Source: Maribacter sp. MMG018
Lineage (GTDB): Bacteria; Bacteroidota; Bacteroidia; Flavobacteriales; Flavobacteriaceae
Length of the DNA stretch: 64,000 nt
NCBI RefSeq assembly: GCF_018100785.1
Contig: NZ_JAGJEC010000006.1
Span: 1 to 64,000 of the forward strand
Direction of reading: 5' to 3'
A program made the position numbers and the translations under genes. Under the pieces are notes generated by a model. The model saw only the letters and a list, made by a program, of their open reading frames with translations, was not told the DNA's origin and searched no databases. Positions 44,933 through 53,554 of this stretch are shown here, one piece after another. Positions within the stretch are counted from its first letter, which is position 1. Each line of letters opens with the position of its first letter.

Positions 44933-45010
44933 AACCAATAAACTGTTTATTAGGTTTTTGTCCTAATGAGTTATTTTGGTAAAAATAATTAAAATCGATA
45001 AAAGCTTAGC

Positions 45011-45415
45011 CTATGCGATTTTTGTTATTTCGGCAATGTCATCTTTTTTCATGGGTTTATTGTTGAAGGTAATCAAATGGTGGGTTTGATCCTTGTAAGA
45101 TTCCCATTTTTCTTTATCGTAAGGGTCTATAGATGAGGTTACTATGTTTATTCTTATTTTTTTGGGAATAGGAAGTTTGATAAATTCTTCTAAAAATTGC
45201 CAACCATCCATAATGGGCATATTTATGTCCAAAAAGATTACTTCTGGTATAGCTTCTGAATTTTGGAATCGTTTTGTTAGACCGTCCAATGCCACTTTTC
45301 CGTTTTCATAAGACTCTATTGTTTCGCATTCCACTGTGATGTTCAACATTTTGTGAATGCCAAAAATCGCAATAGGGTCATCGTCTACGATACTTATCAG
45401 CTTAAATTTTTTCAT
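45011..45415 (-). CDS. Single-domain response regulator (CheY-like)
   Basis: 134 residues. A receiver domain only, with acidic pocket D11-D12-D13, phospho-acceptor D63 (IFLDINMPIMDGWQFLE) and NIVTSS for the Thr/Ser switch; the usual late Lys lies in NNKPMKK. There is no output domain, so it relays or buffers phosphate. Its start overlaps the PAS kinase stop by 14 bases, making it the cognate receiver. Confidence 0.92.
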   Translation of the reverse strand: MKKFKLISIVDDDPIAIFGIHKMLNITVECETIESYENGKVALDGLTKRFQNSEAIPEVIFLDINMPIMDGWQFLEEFIKLPIPKKIRINIVTSSIDPYDKEKWESYKDQTHHLITFNNKPMKKDDIAEITKIA

Positions 45416-47252
45416 TAAAGAATATCTTAAAGGTTGTGCCTTTGCCTACTTCGCTTTCTACTTCAATTTTTCCTCCCATTGCTTCTACCTGGTTCTTGGT
45501 AATATAAAGGCCAATACCTCTAGCGTTTTGATGGTGGTGGAACGTTTTATACATTCCAAACAGTTTGTTTCCGTATTTTTTTAGATCTATACCCAGTCCG
45601 TTGTCTTGTATGGACAATATGGTAAAGTTACCTTCTTTTGTCAAATTTAGTATTAATTCCGGTCTTCTTTTGGGATGTTTGTATTTAATACCATTGGTGA
45701 TGAAATTCATTAAGATACTGTCTAAATATGAAGGGACTGCTCTTAATATTTCGTCTTTTGATATATTGTTGGTAATTCTTGCTTGGTTGGAATTGATTAA
45801 ATCTGATAGGTTTTTCTTCACCAAGGTAATTCTTTCGTAAAGGTTTACGTTTTTGATCTCTAGGTTAACATTTGTGCTAATAGCGACCACTTCGTTTAAG
45901 TTGTCAATGGTTTCAAGAAGATTCTTGGATGCGCTATCTAGCATGTTCAGAATTTTCTGTTTTTCATCTTCGCACTCTTCATGATGTAAAAAATCCAATA
46001 GCATAGAAAAGTTAGCCGTGTGCGATCTTAGGTTGTGAGAAACTATATGTGCGAAGTTGATCAGTTTTTTGTTCTGTAGAGAAGTAACATCTATAAGATT
46101 TCTAAGTTCTTTCTCTTTTTGTTTGATATTAGTAATGTCTAAGCTAATGCCGATTAGGCCATTTGCGTTACCACTTTCATCGTAAAGTGGAATTTTTGAA
46201 CTCAGAAATATTGTTTGTGTACCGTCTTTTTTGGTGCAGATCAATTCTTCTCCTAGGATGGGGGTAAGATTTGTCATTACCCTAATGTCCTGTTCGGTAT
46301 ATGCACGGGCAGTTTCCTCATCGTATAGGTCGTAATTGTTCTTGCCCAATAGGTCGGTTTCACTATCGACTTCAAAGAACTCACATTCCGCCTTGTTAAC
46401 CAGAATTTTTCTAGAATTTATGTCTTTGACATAAACGTTTAGAGGAAGATTATCGACTAGGGTCCTTAAGAGTTTTTCGTTTTTTTTGGTCTCTAAATGA
46501 GCGATTATTTGGTCGTTGATATCTTGAAAGGTGCCACTGAAACCAACTAGTTCCCCTTTCTTGAATATGGCCTTTCCGGTGGTCAATACCCATTTGTCTT
46601 TACCGGTAGCTGTGGTTATTTGTAGTTTTTCACTCCATGGGGTTCCTTTTTCCGAAGCTTCGTAAAGAGCCATGGAGATAGCATTTCGGCTATACCCTTC
46701 TTTGTAAAATTTAATGGCCGAATCAATGTCCGGAATATAATCGATGGGTACTTCATGAACTGCCTTGGTAATATCGCACCAACTTATCTTATTGGAGACA
46801 ATGTCATATTCCCACCTACCTGTTTTAGAGCTTTTTGATTGCTGATTTAGTAGGTTTTTTGTTTTTTCGAGTTCTAGTTCGTTTTCAATGGATTCTGTTA
46901 CATCGTTTATTTGGATGATGGCCCCAATAATATTTTCATTTAGATCGTACCAACATGTGTTAGACCATTCATACCATTTTTCTGTCTGGTTGGCATCAAT
47001 ATGTTTATGTACCCCTAAAGGTTTTGCTTGACCACAGAAACAGTCTTGTAGTACCTTTTTCCATTTATGGCTTACTTCTGGGAAAACATCGAATATGCTT
47101 TTCCCCAAGGTGTTATTATTGTCTTTTCCAAAAGTAATGGTCCATTTGTCCGAAGCATGAACGATCTTAAATGTTCTATCAATAAAAACAGTTAAGGTAG
47201 GTAGTTGCTTTATTAGGTATGACGTTGGTTGGATTTGGGGGTCTTTCAACAT
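45402..47252 (-). CDS. Cytosolic PAS-domain sensor histidine kinase
   Basis: 616 residues without a signal peptide or membrane helix. Three PAS/PAC units are visible: about 14-125, 145-260 (WSEKLQITTATGKDKWVLTTGKAIF) and 265-385 (NVYVKDINSRKILVNKAE..NANGLIGISLDIT). The dimerisation segment has an unusual H-box, SHNLRSHTANF, with H406 as likely acceptor, seen in cytosolic Bacteroidota kinases. The HATPase has MNFITNGIKYKHPKR, DNGLGIDL and ARGIGLYITKNQ. It is co-translated with the single-domain regulator (14-base overlap). The ligand is unknown. Confidence 0.9.
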   Translation of the reverse strand: MLKDPQIQPTSYLIKQLPTLTVFIDRTFKIVHASDKWTITFGKDNNNTLGKSIFDVFPEVSHKWKKVLQDCFCGQAKPLGVHKHIDANQTEKWYEWSNTCWYDLNENIIGAIIQINDVTESIENELELEKTKNLLNQQSKSSKTGRWEYDIVSNKISWCDITKAVHEVPIDYIPDIDSAIKFYKEGYSRNAISMALYEASEKGTPWSEKLQITTATGKDKWVLTTGKAIFKKGELVGFSGTFQDINDQIIAHLETKKNEKLLRTLVDNLPLNVYVKDINSRKILVNKAECEFFEVDSETDLLGKNNYDLYDEETARAYTEQDIRVMTNLTPILGEELICTKKDGTQTIFLSSKIPLYDESGNANGLIGISLDITNIKQKEKELRNLIDVTSLQNKKLINFAHIVSHNLRSHTANFSMLLDFLHHEECEDEKQKILNMLDSASKNLLETIDNLNEVVAISTNVNLEIKNVNLYERITLVKKNLSDLINSNQARITNNISKDEILRAVPSYLDSILMNFITNGIKYKHPKRRPELILNLTKEGNFTILSIQDNGLGIDLKKYGNKLFGMYKTFHHHQNARGIGLYITKNQVEAMGGKIEVESEVGKGTTFKIFFNEKI

Positions 47253-47779
47253 ATTGTTGTAATTTCTTACAAATATATCAGAGCTTTGTATTTAAGATCA
47301 ATCTTTGTTGTGAACTGGCATATATTTGTGGTTTTGCAAATGTTTTGGTCGGTAAATGGTTATTGTTTGCCGTGTTTTGTATTAGCGGCAAAATGTTACA
47401 ACCTTACTTCGTGCGTTTTTTTGGAATCTTCGGAGTGTCAATTTGATGGTCTTTTTTAGGGGATAAGGAATAAAAAAAACGAAGGTTTCTTTTTTGTTCT
47501 TTCTTTTGTCAAGACCAATATCGGACTTGTCGTTTACTATATTTACGACAGAGCAATTTGTATAGCTGTTCATCACCATCATTATCTTTTAGCCATTATT
47601 TTTGTTCAATTGCCTAGAAATCAATTTCATTGTGATTTCCGTAGATATTACATCTATAAAAAGAGCAATATCTTTACATAAAAGTAAGAATATTCTGTTA
47701 TTTTTTCTACAAAAGAAGCGGTAATTTATTAGCAGATAGGTGTTGATAAATAGTAAAAAGAAGGCTACTTGGCACGGGT
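47253..47779. other. 527-base intergenic region with two inverted repeats
   Basis: I see no convincing gene: the open frames here (for example 47382-47582 on the minus strand) lack protein-like composition. It contains the kinase promoter (47270-47301) and two inverted repeats, TGTCGT-N11-ACGACA (47528-47550) and GAAATCA-N9-TGATTTC (47617-47639). It is unusually long for this otherwise compact window, and nothing tRNA-like is visible. Confidence 0.45.
47270..47301 (-). promoter_or_regulatory. Promoter of the PAS kinase operon
   Basis: On the minus strand TTG (47299-47301), a 21-base spacer and TATATTTG (47270-47277). The ATG is 17 bases downstream of the -7 box. Confidence 0.5.
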
Positions 47780-48238
47780 TTAAGAAGTTATTCGCACCGA
47801 ATCGGGTACTAGGCCGGTGTAATCCCCGCCGTTACGGATTACATCTCTTACAATAGATGAACTTATATAGGATTTTCCTGAAGAGGTAAGCAAGAATACG
47901 GTTTCTATTTCCGACAGTTTACGGTTGGTGTGCGCAATGGCCTTTTCAAATTCGAAATCTGCCGGATTTCGCAATCCTCTTAATATATAATTTGCTTCAA
48001 CCTTCTTGCAGAAATCGACCGTAAGACCTTCATAGGTAAGGACTTTTATTTTAGGTTCATCGGCAAAAGCCTTTTTTATGAACGACATTCGTTCTTCCAG
48101 CGAAAACATGTATTTTTTTTGAGCGTTTTTTCCAATAGCGATTATGAGTTCGTCGAATAGTGTAATACCTCGCATGATAATATCATGATGGCCTAACGTA
48201 AGGGGGTCAAAAGAACCGGGAAAAATTGCACGTCTCAT
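47780..48238 (-). CDS. coaD: Phosphopantetheine adenylyltransferase
   Basis: A 152-residue CoA biosynthesis enzyme transferring AMP to 4'-phosphopantetheine. The nucleotidyltransferase motif lies in PGSFDPLTLGHHDII, with the T/HxGH element. Further features are IAIGKNAQKKYMF, RGLRNPADFEFE and the C-terminal ISSSIVRDVIRNGGD, all diagnostic of CoaD. It follows ddl by 31 bases on the same strand. Confidence 0.95.
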   Translation of the reverse strand: MRRAIFPGSFDPLTLGHHDIIMRGITLFDELIIAIGKNAQKKYMFSLEERMSFIKKAFADEPKIKVLTYEGLTVDFCKKVEANYILRGLRNPADFEFEKAIAHTNRKLSEIETVFLLTSSGKSYISSSIVRDVIRNGGDYTGLVPDSVRITS

Positions 48239-48269
48239 AATAGTGGAAAATTATTTAAAGGTAGTTATT

Positions 48270-49244
48270 TTAATGAAGAACTTCGTTGATTGCATTTTCA
48301 AAAAGGCGGGGAAGGTCTATACCGGCTTCCATTGCTTGTTTGGGCAGTATGCTCTCGGCCGTTAATCCAGGGGTTGTATTTACCTCTATTAGATGGGGGT
48401 CGTCACCGATGAAAATAAATTCACTTCTAGAAAATCCTTTTAATTTAAGAACAGTATAAATTTTTTCTGCTAGGGCAGAGACATTTTGTTCTTGGGTCTT
48501 GGAAATTCTTGCCGGTGTTATCTCTTGTGATTTACCTTCATATTTTGCTTCGTAATCAAAAAAGTCGTTTTCAGAAACAATTTCCGTGATGGGTAAAACT
48601 TTTGTTTTTCCTTCAAAAGTAATAACACCTACAGATACCTCGATACCATCCAAAAAACCTTCGATAATAATCTCGTCGTCTTCTTTAAAAGCGATGTCTA
48701 TTGCTTTTTGCAGTTCTTCTTGCTTGTAGACTTTAGAAATACCATAGCTACTACCAGCTTTGTTCGCTTTTACAAAACAGGGCAACTGTACCGTATCTAT
48801 AATATCCTGTTCATTTATTTCATCGCCCTTGTTAAGGTAATATGAAGGGGCAGATTTAACACCGTAGGGCTTTAGTACACTTAATAGATCTCTTTTGTTA
48901 AAGGTAAGTGCCGACTGATAAAAATCGGATGAAGTATGTGGTATTTTCAATAATTCAAAATACGCCTGCATTTGACCATCTTCTCCGGGCGTGCCGTGGA
49001 TTGCATTAAAAACACAATCAAATGATATTTTTTTATTGTTGATCTCTACAGAAAAGTCATGTTTGTTAATAGGGGTTTCTTCCCCTTTTTCATTTACATA
49101 GACCCATTTTTCCTTGAATATATGTACAGGGTACAAATCAAATTTATCCTTATCTAAATTATGGTACACTACCATACCACTATTTAGCGATATTTTATAC
49201 TCGCTAGAATAGCCACCCATTATAATCGCTATCTTTTTCTTCAT
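48270..49244 (-). CDS. ddl: D-alanine-D-alanine ligase
   Basis: 324 residues from the ATG at 49244 (MKKKIAIIMGGYSSEY). The frame runs 16 codons further to 49292, but that extension (MGITHLCIFNNFF) is not family-like. An ATP-grasp enzyme joining two D-Ala for peptidoglycan. Features are the N-terminal GGYSSEYKISLNSG, FNAIHGTPGEDG, LPCFVKANKAGSSYGISKV, the EGFLDGIEVSVG strand and the C-terminal EVNTTPGLTAESILPKQA, which carries the metal ligands and substrate loop. It is divergent from the PASTA gene, with coaD following. Confidence 0.94.
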   Translation of the reverse strand: MKKKIAIIMGGYSSEYKISLNSGMVVYHNLDKDKFDLYPVHIFKEKWVYVNEKGEETPINKHDFSVEINNKKISFDCVFNAIHGTPGEDGQMQAYFELLKIPHTSSDFYQSALTFNKRDLLSVLKPYGVKSAPSYYLNKGDEINEQDIIDTVQLPCFVKANKAGSSYGISKVYKQEELQKAIDIAFKEDDEIIIEGFLDGIEVSVGVITFEGKTKVLPITEIVSENDFFDYEAKYEGKSQEITPARISKTQEQNVSALAEKIYTVLKLKGFSRSEFIFIGDDPHLIEVNTTPGLTAESILPKQAMEAGIDLPRLFENAINEVLH

Positions 49245-49389
49245 CGGGAATAGAAAAAAGTTGTTAAAGATGCAAAGATGTGTTATTCCCATTAAACAAA
49301 AAAGGAAGTATTGTTTAACCTGATGATATTTGTAAAAGAATATCCGCTAACATTTAAAAATGAGGTTTAATTGGTAAATAGGCATTTAT

Positions 49390-49397
49390 TATATTTG
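49390..49397 (+). promoter_or_regulatory. Candidate -7 box for the PASTA-RluA operon
   Basis: TATATTTG with TTG at 49371-49373 (16-base spacer). The PASTA-gene ATG is 18 bases downstream. Confidence 0.5.
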
Positions 49398-49415
49398 TAC
49401 GATTAAAAACACCAA

Positions 49416-50003
49416 ATGAGGAATTTCTTAAGTTTTTTAAAGAGTAAAACATTTCTAATTCAGTTAGGGCTTGCATTCGTAGTCTTATTGTTGTTGGTGT
49501 TCTTTACAATGAGGTGGCTAAATAGTACCACGAATCATGGAGAATTTGTGGAGGTGCCCGACTTTTCCAAACTTTCCGTTATGGAAATGCGTCAATCTGT
49601 AGAAAAGACAGGGTTGCGTTATGAAGTGGTGGATTCTGCAAATTACAACCCCGATTATCCAAAGTTTTCCATCATTGAGCAAAACCCTTCGGCCGGTACG
49701 AAGGTCAAAACAAATAGGAAAATATATTTTACCGTAAACCCGTCGGGATACAAGAAAGTTACCGTTCCCAATATAATACAGGTGACCAAAAGAAACGCTT
49801 CCTCTATGTTAAAGGCAGTGGGGCTAGATGTTCAAAGGGTTACCTATATAGACCAATTAGGTAAAGATATGGTCTATTATATCAAGTACAAAGGAAAAGA
49901 TATTAAGCCAGGGGACAAGCTACCAAAAACCTCGAAAATTGAATTGATATGCGGTAACGGCAATATTACTGACGGCGCTAGAATTCAGTCCGATTCTGAA
50001 TAA
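49416..50003 (+). CDS. PASTA-domain membrane protein
   Basis: 195 residues. A short cytosolic N-terminus, one membrane helix (about 13-33, FLIQLGLAFVVLLLLVFFTM) and two extracytoplasmic PASTA domains (about 42-110 and 113-178): VEVPDFSKLSVMEMRQSVEKTG is the first, VTVPNIIQVTKRNASSMLKAVGL the second (in part). PASTA domains bind peptidoglycan or lactams in kinases and penicillin-binding proteins. Here there is no kinase or transpeptidase domain. It sits next to ddl (divergent) and 2 bases before the pseudouridine synthase gene. Confidence 0.9.
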   Translation: MRNFLSFLKSKTFLIQLGLAFVVLLLLVFFTMRWLNSTTNHGEFVEVPDFSKLSVMEMRQSVEKTGLRYEVVDSANYNPDYPKFSIIEQNPSAGTKVKTNRKIYFTVNPSGYKKVTVPNIIQVTKRNASSMLKAVGLDVQRVTYIDQLGKDMVYYIKYKGKDIKPGDKLPKTSKIELICGNGNITDGARIQSDSE

Positions 50004-50005
50004 AT

Positions 50006-51034
50006 ATGACATCTACTTTAAATCCGGAACCCGAAGACAACGACCTTTTTGAGCACCATAGATTTGTGGCTTCAAAAGGGCAAGAACCATTAAGGGTCGA
50101 TAAATTCTTGATGAATTTTATTGAGAACGCTACAAGGAACAAAATTCAGCAAGCGGCTAAGGAAGGACATGTTTGGGTAAACGATACCATCGTAAAATCG
50201 AACTATAAGGTAAAGGCCGGAGATGAGGTGAAAGTGCTGTTCGAGCACCCACCACATGAGTATTTGTTGGTGCCAGAGGATATTCCCATAGATGTGGTCT
50301 ATGAGGATGATGTTCTTTTGGTGGTCAATAAACCTGCAGGTATGGTAGTGCACCCTGGCCATGGCAACTATTCTGGTACGCTGATAAATGCATTGATATA
50401 CCATTTTGAGAATTTACCGGCCAATAGTAATGAGCGTCCAGGTTTGGTCCATAGAATAGATAAGGATACTTCGGGGCTTTTGGTCATAGCGAAGACAGAG
50501 GCCGCCATGACCCATTTGGCAAAGCAGTTCTTCGACAAAACCTCGCAAAGAGAATATATTGCCCTAGTTTGGGGCAATATGGAAGATGATGAGGGTACCA
50601 TAGAAGGTAATGTGGGCAGAAATCCTAAAAATAGGCTTCAAATGCATGTTTTTCCAGAAGGGGAAGAAGGCAAAGAGGCGGTTACCCATTACAAGGTGCT
50701 AGAAAGGTTAGGTTATGTAACTTTGGTTTCCTGTAGACTAGAAACCGGTAGAACCCATCAAATAAGGGTGCACATGAAATACATTGGGCATACCTTGTTC
50801 AATGATGAGCGCTATGGAGGGGACAAAATTTTAAAGGGTACCACTTTTACCAAGTACAAGCAGTTTGTAGAAAACGCGTTTAAAGTTCTGCCAAGACAGG
50901 CATTACATGCCAAAACACTCGGTTTTGTGCATCCTGTTACGGGAAAGCAGATGTATTTTGATTCCGAAATACCCGAAGACATGCGATTATGCATAGATAA
51001 GTGGAGAAACTACAGTAAGAATAGTATAGAATAG
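50006..51034 (+). CDS. RluA-family 23S rRNA pseudouridine synthase (RluD-like)
   Basis: 342 residues. An N-terminal S4 RNA-binding domain (about 25-85, RVDKFLMNFIENATRNKIQQAAKEGHVWVND in part) is followed by the RluA catalytic domain with the active-site Asp in HRIDKDTSGLLV, preceded by NKPAGMVVHPGHGN and followed by GRTHQIRVH. This S4-plus-RluA layout is that of RluD, which modifies helix 69 of 23S rRNA; specificity for this protein is inferred. It is co-transcribed with the PASTA gene. Confidence 0.93.
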   Translation: MTSTLNPEPEDNDLFEHHRFVASKGQEPLRVDKFLMNFIENATRNKIQQAAKEGHVWVNDTIVKSNYKVKAGDEVKVLFEHPPHEYLLVPEDIPIDVVYEDDVLLVVNKPAGMVVHPGHGNYSGTLINALIYHFENLPANSNERPGLVHRIDKDTSGLLVIAKTEAAMTHLAKQFFDKTSQREYIALVWGNMEDDEGTIEGNVGRNPKNRLQMHVFPEGEEGKEAVTHYKVLERLGYVTLVSCRLETGRTHQIRVHMKYIGHTLFNDERYGGDKILKGTTFTKYKQFVENAFKVLPRQALHAKTLGFVHPVTGKQMYFDSEIPEDMRLCIDKWRNYSKNSIE

Positions 51035-51183
51035 ATATTGTCAATATCGCTATCATAACTCTTTTTGAACATCAATAGCTTTTACCTGAAAACCTAATTA
51101 TTTTTGAGGTACGAATAGTTGAATGTTTTTTTATCTATTTGCAAAGAAGATTATCTTTAAACAGGTTTAAAATTGAATTTCCG

Positions 51184-51945
51184 ATGAAAATTGTAATATC
51201 GCCCGCCAAATCGTTAGATTTTGAGAGTAATTTACCGACTCAAAAATTTTCTCAACCCGTATTTCTGGAAGAGGCCCAAAAACTTAATAAAGTATTGGCC
51301 AAGAAAAAACCAAAGGCCCTTTCTGAGCTTATGTCCATTTCCGATAATTTAGCTCAGTTGAACTGGGAAAGGAATCAAAATTTCTCAACACCGTTTACCC
51401 CAGAAAATGCAAGACCTGCAGTGTATGCATTTAACGGGGATGTATACCAAGGTTTGGATGCCTATACCATTAAAGAGTCGCAATTAGAAGATTTACAAAA
51501 TACCCTGCGTATCCTATCTGGTCTTTATGGTGTTTTAAAACCATTGGACCTGATGCAACCTTACCGTTTGGAAATGGGGACTTCTTTAAAGGTTGGAAGA
51601 AAGAAAAACCTATATGAGTTCTGGAAAAATACACTTACCGATTACCTGAACAGCGAACTCGAGGATGATGAGCTATTCGTTAATTTGGCGAGTAATGAAT
51701 ATTTTGGCGCCATTGATGCTAAAAACTTGAAAGTGCCTGTTATTGCCCCTGTTTTCAAGGATTGGAAAAATGATAAACTGAAAGTAATCAGTTTTTACGC
51801 TAAAAAGGCAAGAGGCTCAATGGTGCGCTATATTTTAGATAATAAGGCGAAAAGTTTAGACGATATTAGAGGATTTAATTTAGACGGATACCAATTTAGT
51901 GCCGAGCATACCTTAAAAGAAAACCAACCTGTATTTGTTAGGTAA
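51184..51945 (+). CDS. yaaA: Peroxide stress protein YaaA (DUF328)
   Basis: 253 residues from the ATG at 51184 ([13 protein letters not shown]). A TTG 45 bases upstream opens the frame but adds non-family sequence. The family hallmarks are ISPAKSLD at the N-terminus, the central [39 protein letters not shown] (in part) and the C-terminal [13 protein letters not shown]. YaaA binds DNA and lowers free iron during peroxide stress in E. coli. Monocistronic here. Confidence 0.95.
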   Translation: MKIVISPAKSLDFESNLPTQKFSQPVFLEEAQKLNKVLAKKKPKALSELMSISDNLAQLNWERNQNFSTPFTPENARPAVYAFNGDVYQGLDAYTIKESQLEDLQNTLRILSGLYGVLKPLDLMQPYRLEMGTSLKVGRKKNLYEFWKNTLTDYLNSELEDDELFVNLASNEYFGAIDAKNLKVPVIAPVFKDWKNDKLKVISFYAKKARGSMVRYILDNKAKSLDDIRGFNLDGYQFSAEHTLKENQPVFVR

Positions 51946-52000
51946 AATATAATGTCCAAGATTTCGTTCTGTTAGTATAATTATATATGTTAATAATACT

Positions 52001-52366
52001 ATGAAAAGGTTCTTGGCGATATTGGTACTGTTTGTTGCGGTGGTTTCTTCATGTACAGATAGGGATGATGAGGTAGATTTGGTAAATATTCGTATTAAGA
52101 ACGATACCGATTTCTCGTTTACCGAAGTAAGAATCATAGAAAAAGACACAGTATATGAAAATATACCCGCGGGCGAATTCTCCGATTATTATGAATTTGA
52201 GAGTGCCGCCGAAGAGATGCAACTAAGCATTGTAACAGATTCTACCACCTACAATTATTCGCCGAGCCAAGCGGTAATAGATTCTTTACCTATCGGTTTT
52301 TATACCTACGAGTTGGCAATTGATGAGGAAAATCAGATAGATTTCAACTTTAGAATAGACTATTGA
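52001..52366 (+). CDS. Small lipoprotein of unknown family
   Basis: 121 residues. A clear lipoprotein signal (FLAILVLFVAVVSSC, Cys at 18) is followed by an acidic linker (TDRDDEVD) and an all-beta mature part, with strands such as VNIRIKNDTDFSFTEVRI and YTYELAIDEENQIDFNFRI. I do not recognise the family. It ends one base before the stop of the convergent ribosomal THX gene. Confidence 0.75.
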   Translation: MKRFLAILVLFVAVVSSCTDRDDEVDLVNIRIKNDTDFSFTEVRIIEKDTVYENIPAGEFSDYYEFESAAEEMQLSIVTDSTTYNYSPSQAVIDSLPIGFYTYELAIDEENQIDFNFRIDY

Positions 52367-52367
52367 T

Positions 52368-52496
52368 CTATTTTTTCTTGCTTATTTTTATTTTTTCTTC
52401 GATAGTTGGTCTTCTTTTTATTTTTTTAGGTCGTCTGGCACCATAAGAATTATTGGCTATTTTACCTCGTTTTGATTTTTTGTCCCCTTTTCCCAT
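52368..52496 (-). CDS. 30S ribosomal protein THX
   Basis: A 42-residue protein read directly on the minus strand. It starts MGKGDKKSKRGKIANNSYGA and continues RRPKKIKRR...KISKKK. The MGKGDKK-(S/T)-(R/K)-RGKI opening followed by Ser-Tyr-Gly and a basic tail is the signature of bTHX, the small basic peptide at the head of the 30S subunit in Bacteroidota and Thermus. It is too short for normal ORF cut-offs. Its stop is separated by one base from that of the lipoprotein gene. Confidence 0.85.
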   Translation of the reverse strand: MGKGDKKSKRGKIANNSYGARRPKKIKRRPTIEEKIKISKKK

Positions 52497-52592
52497 AATC
52501 GTGCTGTTTTTAATAATCTTAAAGTTAATAAATTAGACGAAAAATAACTATTTGATTATCTTATAGTCTTGTCAATATAAAGAATAGTCGAT

Positions 52593-53252
52593 TTGTTCGT
52601 ACATACACATCCTTATGAGCCTTTCTTGTTTAAAGGGGCCACAAAACTTATAGTAGGTACCTTACCGCCCCCAAGGTTTACCACGGGAGATTTAAAAGAA
52701 GGGGATGTAGATTTTTGTTATGGTAGTAGAGATGGCCAATTATGGCCTATACTGAATAATATCTTTGATTTAAAGCTGCCTTTTGAGACCACTCAGGAAG
52801 CCATAGAGAAACGTAAGTCTTTTTTGGTAAAACGTAAAATCGGAATATGTGATATCGTTGCTTCCGCGGTACGGCACAAAGTGGATGCCTCCGATTTGGG
52901 AATGCAAGATATTAAATTAAGAAACCTGTTGGTATACCTAGAAAAATATCTGAATATAGAAACCCTATTGTTTACCGGAGGCAATAGCAAAAACGGCCCG
53001 GAATATTTATTTAGAAAACACTTAAAGGCAAACAATGTCGTTCTTGAAAAACTGTCCGATGTGGTACCTAGGATCCATAGGTTTGTTCATCCTAGAACAG
53101 AAAGGGAAATTCGTACGATATCTTTGATAGCGCCTTCTGGGGCAGCCAATAGGGCCGTAGGTAGCCTAGCGTCATATAAAAGGTTGAAGGCCGAAGATCC
53201 ATCGTTCAACACATTAGATTTCAGGATTATGCAGTACAGGAAATTCTTTTGA
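52593..53252 (+). CDS. Uracil-DNA-glycosylase-superfamily protein (TTG start)
   Basis: 219 residues. No ATG exists between the upstream in-frame stop (52578-52580) and the conserved opening HTHPYEPFLFKGATKLIVGTLPPPRF (in part), so TTG at 52593 is the likely start. The IVGTLPPPRF stretch is the water-activating-loop region of the UDG superfamily, and LIAPSGAANRAVG near 185-197 resembles the second motif (His/Ser-Pro loop). This suggests a mismatch- or deaminated-base glycosylase, but the family assignment is moderate. A terminator follows 37 bases on. Confidence 0.75.
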   Translation: MFVHTHPYEPFLFKGATKLIVGTLPPPRFTTGDLKEGDVDFCYGSRDGQLWPILNNIFDLKLPFETTQEAIEKRKSFLVKRKIGICDIVASAVRHKVDASDLGMQDIKLRNLLVYLEKYLNIETLLFTGGNSKNGPEYLFRKHLKANNVVLEKLSDVVPRIHRFVHPRTEREIRTISLIAPSGAANRAVGSLASYKRLKAEDPSFNTLDFRIMQYRKFF

Positions 53253-53289
53253 GTTTTATGCTTTTTTGTGACACCATTTCTACAAACTA

Positions 53290-53320
53290 AAAAGAGTCTC
53301 GCTTTTGGCAAGACTCTTTT
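53290..53320 (+). terminator. Terminator after the UDG-like gene
   Basis: Arms 53290-53299 (AAAAGAGTCT) and 53311-53320 pair perfectly over 10 bases, extended inside by a two-base GC pairing. It is flanked by A- and T-runs. Confidence 0.82.
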
Positions 53321-53481
53321 ACGAGAACACTATATGAAAATGAAAAAAATTATTTACTTAACTACAAGGTAAAACTAAGTCGGTTTTGTAGAATAGTTGA
53401 ATTATTGTTGTCAAAACTGTTGTTTTTGTGGTAAAGGAAATCTATTTTGTTATTTAAGAATATTCGTGCCCATGATTACTC

Positions 53482-53505
53482 TAGAATATCGATATTTATA
53501 TTCTA
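53482..53505. promoter_or_regulatory. Dyad TAGAATA-N10-TATTCTA upstream of ppc
   Basis: TAGAATA (53482-53488), a 10-base spacer and TATTCTA (53499-53505) form a perfect inverted repeat 49 bases ahead of the ppc ATG. The same arms with the same spacer occur at 57765-57788 upstream of the M20 peptidase. The spacers differ in sequence. This is a candidate shared operator. Confidence 0.55.
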
Positions 53506-53540
53506 AAATGAGATTCCATGAATGTCTAAACAATAGAAAA

Positions 53541-53554
53541 ATAACGAACGTTAT
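53541..53554. promoter_or_regulatory. Dyad ATAACG-AA-CGTTAT abutting the ppc start codon
   Basis: A perfect inverted repeat with a two-base spacer directly adjoining the ATG at 53555, well placed to affect translation initiation or to bind a repressor. Confidence 0.35.

Larger units (their letters stand above)
53253..53554. other. Intergenic region upstream of ppc
   Basis: It contains the terminator after the preceding gene (53290-53320) and two dyads ahead of ppc (53482-53505 and 53541-53554). No gene is visible. I see no exact TTTG/TAnnTTTG promoter for ppc. Confidence 0.5.

Noticed and set aside
47382-47582. 66-residue minus-strand open frame in the long intergenic region
   Set aside because: Low-complexity Lys/Asn-rich product, no recognisable motif, and no promoter match; plus-strand frames at 47219-47459 in the same area look equally random.
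49245-49292. Longer N-terminus for ddl
   Set aside because: The added residues do not resemble Ddl, whose conserved start is MKKKIAIIMGG at 49244.
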